From Pomphorhynchus laevis (lineage: Eukaryota; Acanthocephala; Palaeacanthocephala; Echinorhynchida; Pomphorhynchidae), in the NCBI GenBank assembly GCA_012934845.2, contig WNNJ02001451.1, positions 32,574 to 96,573 on the forward strand: a stretch of 64,000 bases of DNA. Reading direction: 5' to 3'. A program made the position numbers and the translations under genes. Shown here one piece after another: positions 21,001 through 28,408 of this stretch. Within the stretch, counting starts at the first letter, position 1. The number at the start of each line of letters is the position of its first letter. The notes beneath the pieces are model-generated. The model had not been told where the DNA came from. It saw only the letters and a program-made list of their open reading frames with translations, and did not search any database.

Positions 21001-22891
21001 GGTATGGGAATTTACATGTCAAAACGCGCTGGCAAAGAGTCACATTACTCGTGTAATTGATGACACAGGATGTGTCTCAACGGATGCAGAAGAATTGAAA
21101 ACGCACAAGTACGATTGTATTGACCATACTCAATACTCATTTGTGCCATTAGCTATCGAGGCATTTGGAGCATTTGGTACTTCGGCCACCAAGTTATTCC
21201 AAAATTTGGGAAAGAGGCTAGGTCGGGTCACTGCAAGCCAGCGCGCAGGTTCATTCCTCATACAGCGTCTAAGCGCTGCTGTTCAAAGGGGCAATGTGGC
21301 ATGTATGCTGGAGGCGATCATTACCGTGTCCGCTGCCCAGACAGAAGGTAAAGTTCACGATATAGATGAACAAGAAATGTTGTACGATGATGACCAGGGC
21401 CGATTAGATGAAGACGTCATGACCAGGGCCGATTAGATGAAGACGCCGATTAGATGAAGACGTCATGGATGGAACGGAAGATCCTTTCTTGATGAAATCG
21501 ACTGAGAATGGCATATATGCGCTGTCAGGAGAAATGACAGCTGGATGTCCAAAGAAAAGAGACGAAGACGATAATGTTATCACCGACGGAACTAGTGAAA
21601 TAGTCTCAGTTGTAAGTGACTTGCAAGAACAATAATCAGAAGCAATACATAATGACACAGACGGGTATGTGGATTTGGAAGCGGATTAAAATGAGAAATC
21701 AAACGAAGAATCCGATTATGAAACTTTGGTAGAAAACGACGAGAGCAATGAGGATATAACAACTGAAGATAGTGCAGAGCACGATGAAACCGACACAGCC
21801 GACTCGGTTGAAAATGACGTTTAATTTGAAAACATTGTGTTTGTAATTTGCACTACATCTTTCAATTGTAAAAAAATACTTTATTAAATCAAAATAAATT
21901 TTTAAATTATTACTCTGTCCAGTATTTATCCCCGATATTTATCAAGGGAAAGGCCAAAATGGAATATATTATTTCTAAAATAATATATTTTATTAAAATA
22001 TATAATGTGTTTATATGCGATTATGTTTTCGCTTAAAAAATAATAATTTATTAATTTCGGAGATAGATAATTACATCAGCTAATTGAGTCTACGTATTTT
22101 ATACTATAAATTAAAAAATAATGCTAAATAAAAATTAATCCATTTATATTTCAATAAGTTTAAGATTAAAACTTGCAAAACAATTTATTATTGTAAATGA
22201 TAACTACATTTACTTTCTTTACTTGTGCGTCTATTCATTTAATAAATTCAAATTATGCGTAATCGAAGTCAAACAGAACGCTAGACATGTGTTTCGTCGT
22301 TATGCTAATCATCAGTAAAATGATAATGACTTCTATCAATTGGTGGCACCTTAACACTAGCTGAAACAAGTATATTGATGTAGTTCTCCGAAGATCTATT
22401 AATCCATATAATACTAATATTATAATCTATTATTATAATATTACGTGCTCCAATAATACTTTGTAAAAAGAATTATTAGAGCATGCAAGTTCAGTATCTA
22501 AGAGTAATTCTATATTTATATTTCAAAAGGTTTAATTTTAAAACTGGGAACAAAATTGTCGCCCCCGGTTTTTTATAAATTTACAAAAATTTAATTTTGT
22601 AAGAGACATTAAAAATTATAATATTCTTTATTATAATAATAAATAATATACTATCTAATATTATAATATTTAATAATATAATATTTCATTATATAATATT
22701 ATAATGTTAAACGAACAATTCGAGCGCTACTAAGATATTGTATGCTTGACTTGTAATTTATAGACCAGCACGATCTCTTTTTTGATCTCCTTTTGGATAC
22801 GTTACATTTCATGGTAGCAGGACCATGTCGGATAATACGATTGCTTCAGTTAAGTATTAGACTGTCTGGAATTGGCCATTTTACACTCTGA
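928..22891 (+). CDS. Large multi-exon host gene, unrecognised (18 exons, 5' incomplete)
   Basis: I do not recognise this protein. The gene model is built by eye from splice signals and open frames. Exons: 928-1105, 1152-1305, 1405-1525, 4029-4143, 4421-4619, 5506-5646, 5693-5756, 8914-9062, 11315-11423, 13774-13839, 13892-13997, 14049-14160, 14536-14571, 15306-15440, 16188-16304, 16423-16488, 17723-17881 and 22769-22891. Every junction keeps the reading frame, giving about 715 codons and a terminal TGA at 22889. Most donors are GTAAGT-like and most acceptors follow a T-rich tract. The first exon starts in phase 1, so at least one exon lies to the left. I see no signal peptide, zinc finger, kinase or other named motif. 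The middle (exons 9-11) is rich in Asp, Asn, Ser and Thr, and the rest is Leu/Ile-rich and probably helical. Introns range from 46 nt to almost 5 kb, and the longest holds an R2-group retroelement. Least certain are the acceptors of exons 6, 16 and 18. It could instead be two adjacent genes. Confidence 0.6.
1152..1305 (+). CDS. Host gene exon 2
   Basis: The preceding intron is only 46 nt. The first base completes the split codon, then 51 codons are open, including EIITMKLSLFYTANTD. The donor is ACA then GTAAAT, in phase 0. The acceptor GAATAG follows another AG four bases earlier, and only this one keeps the frame open. Confidence 0.6.
1405..1525 (+). CDS. Host gene exon 3
   Basis: The acceptor TTCCTTCAG follows a good pyrimidine tract and the frame continues in phase 0 (FKLVNFDQSNNTSPM). 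The donor is TCAA then GTAAGT, leaving phase 1. Without splicing, the same frame runs on to a TAA at 1588-1590, so this could be a terminal exon. The phase match to the exon at 4029 favours splicing. Confidence 0.6.
1526..4028 (+). other. Intron, 2.5 kb, no gene seen
   Basis: This is extremely AT-rich non-coding DNA. The stretch 2440-2800 is pyrimidine-rich with no durable ORF. The second copy of the 170-bp direct repeat lies at 3209-3378. Confidence 0.5.
3209..3378. repeat. 170-bp AT-rich direct repeat, copy 2
   Basis: Matches 1-170 with a single difference. Both copies end ACCAATAAAC and then diverge completely. Confidence 0.9.
4029..4143 (+). CDS. Host gene exon 4
   Basis: The acceptor is ATCTTTAG. 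The two bases AG complete a Lys codon left by exon 3, followed by MTNEQYNDFVKYLKKELL and on. The donor is GGCAA then GTGTTT, in phase 2. The ATG at 4031 could instead be a translation start if the upstream exons belong to another gene. Confidence 0.55.
4421..4619 (+). CDS. Host gene exon 5
   Basis: The acceptor is TATATTTTAG. One base completes the codon, then 66 codons are open (NIKANVVAVIQQHLIPHPF). The donor is AAA then GTAAAT, in phase 0. Unspliced, it would end at a TAG three codons later (4626-4628). Confidence 0.55.
4984..5141 (-). CDS. Exon of an unidentified minus-strand gene
   Basis: Read on minus, the acceptor CTTTTTAAAG is followed by an open frame (QIIAVPYEKGTEIVKKIT) ending ATKNNL. 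There is then a perfect GTAAGT donor (exon 5141-5005). If unspliced, the frame ends seven codons later at TAA (4986-4984). The exon lies inside an intron of the plus-strand host gene, so it would be a nested gene. I found no partner exon whose phase fits. Function unknown. Confidence 0.45.
5506..5646 (+). CDS. Host gene exon 6
   Basis: The frame opens with MSFNCYCGYLFAMLNKLSL and ends at donor AATATG then GTAACC, in phase 0. The ATG is preceded by CGAG, a weak acceptor that would keep phase 0 with exon 5. Alternatively this ATG is the true start of a gene separate from exons 1-5. Confidence 0.55.
5693..5756 (+). CDS. Host gene exon 7
   Basis: The acceptor ATGTTTTCAG follows a 46-nt intron. 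It has 21 codons (IKEDKCFYPYIMLLNNILT) and one base before the donor GTAAGT, in phase 1. Confidence 0.7.
7990..8559. repeat. 287-bp tandem duplication, two copies
   Basis: Copy 1 (7990-8276) and copy 2 (8277-8559) are nearly identical, starting TTGTGAAAG. Read on minus, the unit includes coding-looking sequence that runs through copy 2 as the ORF at 8382-8627. Neither copy has a clean gene structure. Confidence 0.85.
8382..8627 (-). CDS. Small ORF in tandem duplication, 81 aa, unrecognised
   Basis: The ORF opens at an ATG on minus (MQLFKIQFNCTKSLY) and stops at TAA. Codons stay readable beyond the stop (NGRMKGSLSSLPEKHLL), as if an exon or fossil gene had been interrupted. A GTAAGA donor-like site lies after FGAY. 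The ORF spans most of repeat copy 2. It may be a gene fragment duplicated into the intron. I assign no function. Confidence 0.25.
   Translation of the reverse strand: MQLFKIQFNCTKSLYTNKIRICTEETDYSWINITYNKLHNKSLVVFQLDHLLQFGAYVRGVKCDSRDIPRAYNYFEQILIL
8914..9062 (+). CDS. Host gene exon 8
   Basis: The acceptor is GTTATTAG. The bases CA complete an Ala codon with the G from exon 7, followed by 49 codons (YPEISLSIDKFAIETNV). The donor is GAT then GTAAGT, in phase 0. The composition is acidic, with EIEEISES. Confidence 0.75.
9063..11314 (+). other. Intron, 2.25 kb
   Basis: AT-rich, with no exon seen. Two diverged copies of an AACAACAACA-containing segment (about 10000-10065 and 10200-10270) are present. 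A GC-rich island lies at about 10437-10680. Confidence 0.5.
10437..10680 (-). repeat. GC-rich SINE-like island (tentative)
   Basis: About 240 bp of GC-rich sequence stands out from AT-rich intron DNA. On minus it contains GTAGCCTACGGT, which resembles a tRNA A box, and about 20 nt later GAGTTCAAATCTC, which resembles a B box. That spacing is shorter than in a tRNA or normal tRNA-derived SINE. I see no tail or flanking duplication that I can prove. It may be some other repeat. Confidence 0.25.
11315..11423 (+). CDS. Host gene exon 9
   Basis: The acceptor is TCATTTGTAG, in phase 0, with 36 codons (FSNLTLAEDVNVDTSVAL). The donor is AACG then GTATGA, in phase 1. Rich in Asp, Val and Thr. Confidence 0.7.
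11550..12597. repeat. 393-bp tandem repeat, 2.7 copies
   Basis: Units start at TTGTTATTGCG at 11550, 11943 and 12336, a period of exactly 393 bp. The third unit stops after about 261 bp, at CTCAGGTGCAGAG. The copies differ at only a few bases. The unit is more GC-rich than the surrounding intron and has no long ORF, so it behaves like a young satellite-type duplication. Confidence 0.92.
12714..12775. repeat. (TA)n microsatellite
   Basis: An almost pure TA dinucleotide tract of about 60 bp in the intron between exons 9 and 10. Confidence 0.95.
13117..13265 (-). repeat. Dispersed AT-rich repeat copy, reverse orientation
   Basis: The reverse complement of the repeat that clusters at 23.3-25.5 kb. 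It shows the same order of landmarks: AAAGTCA, TTAGTCAATTCAT, GTCTGTTATTTATT, CTTATTCTGATACA. Confidence 0.75.
13774..13839 (+). CDS. Host gene exon 10
   Basis: The acceptor is TTTGAATAG. AG completes Glu, then 21 codons (NVYDVVDDVNDDTISGDD). The donor is ACGA then GTCAGT, in phase 1. If unspliced, a TGA follows two codons later. The next exon matches in phase, which favours splicing. Confidence 0.6.
13892..13997 (+). CDS. Host gene exon 11
   Basis: The preceding intron is 52 nt, with acceptor ATTATTTGTAG. The frame continues as IENDTNNLNFVCKAMYLNN and leaves in phase 2 at AAAAG then GTTATT. Confidence 0.6.
14049..14160 (+). CDS. Host gene exon 12
   Basis: A 51-nt pyrimidine-rich intron precedes it. 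Since 51 is divisible by 3 and no stop falls in it, retention would also keep the frame. It has 37 codons (LLEFPYRLLTLILDRLYDV) and donor AAT then GTACGT, in phase 0. Probably helical. Confidence 0.7.
14536..14571 (+). CDS. Host gene micro-exon 13
   Basis: A 36-nt exon encoding FNMSSSDDSFDL between acceptor TTTTAACAG and donor GTAAGA, in phase 0 on both sides. Its size lowers certainty. Skipping it would not disturb the frame. Confidence 0.5.
15306..15440 (+). CDS. Host gene exon 14
   Basis: It has 45 codons (TLFDIWGYFWCNAIKLDIN), phase 0 on both sides. The acceptor is AAATTTAG and the donor is TTG then GTAAAT. It is Leu/Ile-rich with aromatic residues. Confidence 0.65.
16188..16304 (+). CDS. 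Host gene exon 15
   Basis: The acceptor is TTATAAAATAG and the frame reads DLETVTSKIPDSDIFVICFF. The donor is AAA then GTATAT, in phase 0. If that donor is not used, the frame stays open to a TAG at 16404-16406, giving an alternative terminal exon. Confidence 0.6.
16423..16488 (+). CDS. Host gene exon 16 (uncertain acceptor)
   Basis: It has 22 codons, TVFSVIFFDHRNRGFKRD and on, before donor AAC then GTAAGG. The first AG after the T-rich tract (16405-16406) would give the wrong phase, and the AG at 16421-16422 keeps it. The frame also stays open past the donor for 19 more codons to a TAA at 16546-16548. Confidence 0.4.
16510..16960. repeat. Local duplication beside exon 16
   Basis: About 115 bp starting TTTTTAACCATCTG near 16510 recurs at about 16828-16935 with changes. 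A second short match (ACAACGTAAGGAT) and the palindrome ATCCTTAC-GTT-GTAAGGAT (about 16641-16660) lie between them. The duplicated segment starts at the exon 16 donor side. Confidence 0.6.
17723..17881 (+). CDS. Host gene exon 17
   Basis: The acceptor is CTCATTTTTAG, with 53 codons (DLKDIQSNFNLVEYLSPDF) ending MRMFIR. The donor is AGA then GTATGT, phase 0 on both sides. Confidence 0.75.
17960..18014. repeat. (TA)n microsatellite
   Basis: Pure TA tract of about 55 bp in the last intron of the host gene, just before the R2-group element. Confidence 0.95.
18297..19268 (+). pseudogene. N-terminal and early RT part of the R2-group element
   Basis: Three successive open stretches (18297-18677, 18681-19016, 19020-19268) are separated by in-frame stops and together look like one former reading frame. 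Recognisable parts include HGRAPGCRGSDMP and WIWAELLCFPKYALALP, which precede the RT palm in this family as I remember it. The first frame opens at GTG, so no real start can be assigned. Confidence 0.45.
19469..20080 (+). pseudogene. RT palm region of the R2-group element
   Basis: The frame at 19469-19663 carries the GVGVKSGAEAIVHATRNF block. The frame at 19829-20080 carries AWYMDDFTVGG, with the YxDD catalytic pair, then NPDKCEVITKD. Stops and a frame change lie between them. Confidence 0.55.
20576..21436 (+). CDS. R2-group C-terminal domain: CCHC knuckle and PD-(D/E)XK nuclease
   Basis: This 286-codon open stretch holds the endonuclease half of the element. C69, C71, H81 and C85 form the knuckle (CGCGSRIDCFGRHGLDC), followed by RYTRHDEV. 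The nuclease core shows DGKRPDGG (P128, D129) and LLVWEFTC (E145, T147). FLIQRLSAAVQRGN is another conserved block of the family. The frame ends inside a short tandem repeat (GCCGATTAGATGAAGACG, three times at 21410-21460). Beyond it an acidic tail stays largely readable to about 21820. It is an unbroken domain inside a dead element. Confidence 0.6.
   Translation: MLNMRHESLVRSATDEVSIARLKAVLFPFSGAFLQAIPITAFETRLNENSMAIAVALSLGLAIYTTQVCGCGSRIDCFGRHGLDCHRTRSRYTRHDEVNKLIDMVLTTADVPCRLELNDLSRIDGKRPDGGSLIPWESGKLLVWEFTCQNALAKSHITRVIDDTGCVSTDAEELKTHKYDCIDHTQYSFVPLAIEAFGAFGTSATKLFQNLGKRLGRVTASQRAGSFLIQRLSAAVQRGNVACMLEAIITVSAAQTEGKVHDIDEQEMLYDDDQGRLDEDVMTRAD
22769..22891 (+). CDS. Host gene exon 18 (terminal)
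   Basis: It reads HDLFFDLLLDTLHFMVAG to a TGA at 22889-22891, in phase 0 from an AG in ATAGACCAG. An earlier AG (TTTATAG) would need another phase. It is the last host exon seen and lies 0.9 kb beyond the R2-group element. Confidence 0.5.
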   Translation, partial: HDLFFDLLLDTLHFMVAGPCRIIRLLQLSIRLSGIGHFTL

Positions 22892-25800
22892 TTTGTAGAT
22901 TCGTGTCTAGCATAAATTGCGATATATCGAATTAAATTACGATCTCTTGGATTGTCAGCAATCCAAGAAACCGTAAGGATTTTTAAAATACCAAGAAATG
23001 CTTCAATTCATGTTAAGGCATTCCATATCCCAGTATCTAATTGTTACATTTTTTAAAATTGATTTAGAATCTGAAATGCATTTATGGACAATCAGGCAAA
23101 ATATCAAGAGAATTTCTGAAAAATAATGAATTTATGTCATTGTTAAGGAATGCATATGGGCTATAATTTAATTGAATCATTGTTCAAACACTCAACCAGA
23201 ATTCTTAAAATATCTTTTAATATTTGATAGAAATGACACATGTTTTCTTTTTATTTCCTTTCCTGATTACCTTTATTGTTATTTAATAGAGTAAAATTTA
23301 TTATACCAAATAAAGTAAAATTTATTATAACAAATTTTGTAGCCTAGGGACTACAAAAATTGTCAGTAGAACAAATTAGATCAGATAACTGGATCTATGT
23401 ATTTTATGCTATATATAAATAAAGATAAATAATAACTAATTATATAAGATTTAATACAATTCATATTTATGTCAAGTTAAAATTTCAAATAGAAATTTAA
23501 AATAAAACTCAATCTTTTTCTGAATTGACTAATAAAGAATATACGATTTATTCGAATAATAAATGGAGGTCATCAGGATGAACTGTTATGTTATCAAGTT
23601 TTGGCATTTTCTTTTAAATTGGCAAATTAAAAGAAAAAATCCGTATCAAGAAACATAGTTTAAGTATTTCTAATAGAGGTTATATTACCGGGAAAACAAA
23701 GTCCACGAGTCAATAATATCTTGTCAATAGAACAAATCAGATCAGTCTACGTATTTTATACTATATATAAATTTAAAAGAAAGATAAATAATTAATAATT
23801 ATATAAGATTTTATACAATTGATATTTGTATCAAATCAAAATTTAAAATTGAAATTTAAAATAAAAGTCATTTTTTATGAATTGACTAATAAGTAACAGA
23901 CAATGTATCAGAATAAGGATTAGAGGTCATTTGCAGGAACATGATAAACTTTTCTTTTCATGATATAAAAAGTTTATTTTAAATGATTATTATTTAATGA
24001 TAAAATACGATTATATATTTATATAAAGTAAAACAAAGTATAAAGGTCAATAAGAACTTGTCAGCAGAACAAATCAGATCAGATAACTGGATCTTTATTT
24101 TTATTTATACGATATATAAATAAAGGTATGTTTTAAGAAAAATCGTCCGTGTCCCTTATTAAACGAAGAACCTTCAATGAGTCCGGGTATTTCAGCAACT
24201 AAATCAAAACACATATATTTGATTAGATAATATTTAAAAGGTGTTAAAACTGATTAAATTATAATTGAGTATTTAATTTTAATTCTGGTTAGTATTTCAC
24301 TGTAATTCAAGGACATTAACGAATAATATATTTTGGCTGCAATTTCGTGGAGCCAAAAAAAACAATTATAAAAAGAAAGATCAAATTAATAAAGATATGT
24401 ACACAGAACTGACTAAGTATTTGATGTATAATATGCTTACAAAGTGTATGCGTTCAGTATGGAAAATTGTGAAATTTTGAATGTGAAATTTACATTGTGA
24501 AATTTGCATGTCTCTACAATTTATAGCAAATACTTATATAAAAAGAAACGAGTTTTTACTAAAGGAAGCCGTATCCGCATTGTTTAAGTTTTCAGTGGAC
24601 TAATACTGTTGGATAAATTCACTTATTTCAGTGAATAATTCCCTTATTTCTTTATTCACTTTTACAAGTGAATAAAGTTAATAAAGCAGATCAAAAGTGA
24701 AAAAAATCAAATCAGCTAATTGAGTCTACGTATATATTTTAAAACAAAAGTCATTTGTAATGAATTGACTAATAAATAACATGTATTCGGATAGAAATAG
24801 AGTTCATCAAGAGGAACTGCTATGTTATCAGGTGTCGGCCTCTATTCCTCTACTTTATTTCTCAACATTGAATAAAGTCCTCATTGGACTTTATTCACTG
24901 TTTAATGCATTTTCTGTATTTTTAAATGTAAAAACATTAAGAAACGATAAAAGTAAATAAAATTAAATAAAAATTAATTGACGATAAAAATCGTTAATTA
25001 TCAAATAGTTTTGTGAATAAAAATAAAAGTGGCGAATGAATAAAGCAGATCAAAAGTGGATAAATCAGATCAGCTAACTGCGTCTACGTACTTTAAATTA
25101 TTAATTAATTAAAAATAAAATTGACTTTTATTTTAAATTTTATTATTTTAACTTGATATAAGTTATTTGAAATTCTTATAAATCATTTATGATTTATTTA
25201 TTAATGCCAGATCATATCAGATAACGGAATATACGCATTTTATACTATATATAAATAACAATAAAGATAAATAACAAATAATTATATACGATTTTATACA
25301 ATTTATATTTATATCAAGTTAAAATTTAAAATTGAAAATTAAAATAAAAGTCAATTTTTATGAATTTACTATTAAATAACAGACGATGTATAAGAATAAG
25401 GATTAGAGGTCATTTGGAGGAGGAACATGATAAACTTTTCTTTTCATGATATGAAAAGTTTATTTTAAAATGCTTCTTCATACAATGTTACACTAAATCT
25501 TCTTAACCAATAGATTACAATTTTATCGTATCCACAATTTCCGCGTTAATGAATAATAATTTAAAGATAAATTAATAGATATAATAATTTATTACAATCC
25601 TCATGTTGTTTAAAATATTGAATATAATGTTAGTAATATTATGCTACCTGCATTATAAATCGATTTTCCCTTAATCTTGTAAAGTAATATGTAACCTTAA
25701 TATGTAACCTACATATTATATGATCATATAATGATATCGAATTCAAAATATATTATTTTAAATATCATTTTATTCAAATTTAATCCGACTTCAATATTTT

Positions 25801-26076
25801 TAAACTAGGTTTGTTAGCATAATTTGTTAATATAAAAATTCATCCTATTTACCAAATTATTTCTATATTTACCGAAAGGATGCTCACTGCTTTAATGGAT
25901 AGATCTATCTTTGCGATCGGAGACATGAATCAGTGACTGACTAAAAATATTAATTTTATGAATATATTAATCTTATAGTAATTAAATGCCAAGACGATAT
26001 ATGAAAATTGTGAAATTGTTGATCTATAAATTGTGCTCAAATAGGGGATTACAACAACATTTCATTGTGACATTAA
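22892..26076. other. Intergenic DNA, 3.2 kb, no gene seen
   Basis: AT-rich, with no convincing exon on either strand. It is dominated by the dispersed repeat family listed at 23340-25460. Confidence 0.6.
23340..25460 (+). repeat. Cluster of a dispersed AT-rich repeat (about 6 copies)
   Basis: Copies begin near 23364, 23720, 24060, 24697, 25060 and 25205. A full copy reads, in order: CAGATCAGCTAACTG, GTCTACGTATTTTATAC, AAAATAAAAGTCA, GAATTGACTAATAAATAACA, ATCAGAATAAGGATTAGAGG, AGGAACTGCTATGTTATCA. Copies are about 230-300 bp, with differing truncation and divergence. Other copies lie at 13117-13265 and 45855-45985 (reverse), 22066-22200, 32163-32480 and 42112-42430. I see no ORF and no clear terminal inverted repeats, so the class is unknown. 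Confidence 0.8.
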
Positions 26077-27117
26077 CTTAGATCGGTGATTTGAAACGCA
26101 CGTATTTCTGATATCTCGTATGCGAAATTCCAAAAGCGATTAACAAGTTTGTTAAGGCCCGAATGCAATGCTTGTATCGCTTATATGGAACGCTTGCAAC
26201 TTATATTATCGCATGCAACGCTTATATGGAAGCATATACTGTAGTGTATATTTCGTAAAACAAAATTTTCTTTACAATAAAAGATTTGGAAATGTACAAC
26301 ATTCTCTAATAAATAAAACAGTTTTAAAAGTACATTAAAATTAATTTTCAAACATGTCATAGTAATTTAAATTATGCAATCTGTTCATGTGTAAATCAAG
26401 GCAATTAGAGTTTTCGAAAAGTGCCTGGCATATCGGACACGAATATTGATTGTGTGACATATCAAATTCGTGAGTGAATTCATGAGCAGCGAGATTGTCT
26501 CATTTTTCAAAATTGAGGAAGCACATCCTGCAAATACGATCCCGCAACTGATGTTTCCGCCGTAAATGTGAAAGACGATCCTTCATACATTCAAATGTCC
26601 AACTGCATTTATTACAAAGATATATACTTGTACATGGATTTGGAATATTTTCGTCTTCTCCGCCTGTGATTAAGTTAGTCGGACACTGCCCTGCCCAAGA
26701 ATGCATGTTCCTATCTGTTGAAATTGAAGGAGAGCTGTGGTCATGTCCTAAGCATTGATGCTGAATAAGAACGTGCTGATAGCTGAAGCAATTGAGGCAA
26801 TATTTACATTTATACGGCGTCTCATCATCGGTGCAAATCGCCGATAGCATAGCTGAATTGCTATCATTCAATGATAGGCTACTAGAATGTGTCATCTGTT
26901 AAATCTTCAAAAACATTTAATAATTGTAAATTAAAAGATAACAATTGATTTTACATTTGTTTCTAATGTTTTAAGTTTATTTAAACTTAAATAAAAATTT
27001 TAATTTTAGAAGAAAAACAAATTTTAATAATTTTTAATATTTAATAAAACAAATTATGTAGGATACAAGAGTGACCTGTTCAGAGTCGACAAATTAGTCC
27101 ACATTGTGGCTGAGAAA
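26077..27117. repeat. Segmental duplication, copy 1
   Basis: Starts at CTTAGATCGG and is nearly identical to copy 2 (31007-32558) through GTGGCTGAGAAA, where LINE A1 begins. It carries the nonsense-interrupted zinc-finger ORF. The close match in non-coding sequence shows that the duplication is recent. Confidence 0.9.
26341..26895 (-). pseudogene. C2H2 zinc-finger ORF, copy 1 (nonsense codon)
   Basis: Same ORF as copy 2, but a Trp codon is TGA after 131 codons (FLNFEK then stop). The product would lose the last part of finger 3 and all of finger 4. Apart from a handful of bases the remaining sequence matches copy 2. It could still make a two-finger protein, but a decayed duplicate is the simpler reading. 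Confidence 0.75.
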
Positions 27118-27180
27118 AAAATTTAAATTGTAAAAAAATTTACCATCGGTGCTTCAAACAACTTACAAAATCAAGCTAAT

Positions 27181-28371
27181 ATGGAACGGAACTCAGGTAT
27201 TTCCAATGTAACATCGAATTTTCAAGCCAAAGAAAACAAGGTTAGTCCTATTTCGTCTAATTTTTTAATCTCAAGCACGGATGGAGAACTCCCTCCTGTG
27301 CCTAAAGTGGTGAATCTTGTAATAATCAGACTTCTTCAACCATTTGAAAGGAAGAATCTTTTCAATATTTTTCTGAGAGAGTTTACAAGCTCTTATAAGA
27401 AGAGAATTCTATTTAATTCGATAAAATATTTAGATTCCGAAATCCGGGTTTCTTTCAGCTCTCCAGATCTGGCAGCATCGTACCTAGAATTTTTCGAAAC
27501 ACACCTAAAAGAATTTGGGTCAACTACTTACAGGCCTATTCAGGCGACTCTGAAAATTAATAATTTTCCGCCCTTCGCAACGGAGGAAGATATCATTGCT
27601 CTCACATCTGAGTTCAAAATTCATAATATTCGCCCAATCCTGGGCAAGAAAGGCCAGGCTATACCAATAGCATTCTGTTCTACCGCAGTCGATCAGGCGG
27701 AATGTCTGGCTAAAAGCAAATGTAACCCCTTTCTGGGGTACAATCTTTCTTTCAATATCGTAGATGCTGATGACTTAACATACCCCCATTGCAATGGGTG
27801 CCACCTCTGGGGGCACTGGTCCTCGAACTGTACTAGGCCCCATACGTGTGGGGTTTGCAGCTCTTCCGAAGTCCATGAGCGGAAATGTTCTCTCCCCCAT
27901 CTGTGTTCCAATTGTGGTGGTCAGCACCCGGCCTGATCTAGAAGATGTCCTATCTTCAAAGAATACAAATTAAGGCATTGTGGGGCACCGGTCAAACCGG
28001 CTCACTTTGCCGCTGCCAGCTTATCCAATTCAAACGGATATGGTATGTCGGACACCGACATTTTCAAAATTGTTGACGCAAGACTACAGATATATAAAGA
28101 CGAGATTCGAGCCTTAACGAACCATCTGATAGCGAAATTCTAGGAGTCCCGTTCTCCTCCATCGACGATTCTTACCTCTTCAAAGAGAGCCCCCCTTTCT
28201 AAGAAGAGATCATCTAAACAAAAGTTGGCTTCCTTGAAGTTGGCAAAGAAAGATGATATATGTTGGGAGTTGTTGGCCTCAAAGGGAGATGAAGATAATG
28301 CCGGTGGGCAAGTGTCTTCTCCTGGTAGGGCTGGGAGTGAGAAGGGCAACTTTCTCTCTCCTAGTTTCTGC
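27181..28371 (+). pseudogene. LINE A1 ORF1 (gag-like, zinc knuckles)
   Basis: Opens at ATG (MERNSGISNVTSNF). The knuckles are CNGCHLWGHWSSNC (CX2CX4HX4C), CGVCSSSEVHERKC and CSNCGGQHPA. A TGA at 27934-27936 replaces a Trp codon kept in sister copies, and a TAG at 28141-28143 follows in the same frame. Codons then stay readable to a TAG at 28371-28373, giving about 395 codons when whole. The protein would bind the element RNA. Confidence 0.7.
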
Positions 28372-28408
28372 TAGGAGGTAGGCATCCCACTCCAGCTGTC
28401 GTAACACA

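Larger units (their letters stand above)
18241..21880 (+). mobile_element. Decayed R2-group non-LTR retrotransposon
   Basis: About 3.6 kb of much higher GC sequence sits in the last intron of the host gene, in the same orientation. Broken frames carry an RT core: FGVGVKSGAEAIVHATR near 19550, GVHQGDPLRPLLF near 19770 and the catalytic YMDD near 19865. These are followed by a CCHC knuckle and a PD-(D/E)XK-type nuclease. That order (RT, knuckle, restriction-like endonuclease) is the layout of R2-group elements, which cut one DNA strand and prime on it. I see no N-terminal C2H2 or Myb motif, and no APE endonuclease. Several stops and frame changes show that it is dead. The 3' end shows AATAAA-like A-rich sequence. 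Confidence 0.65.
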
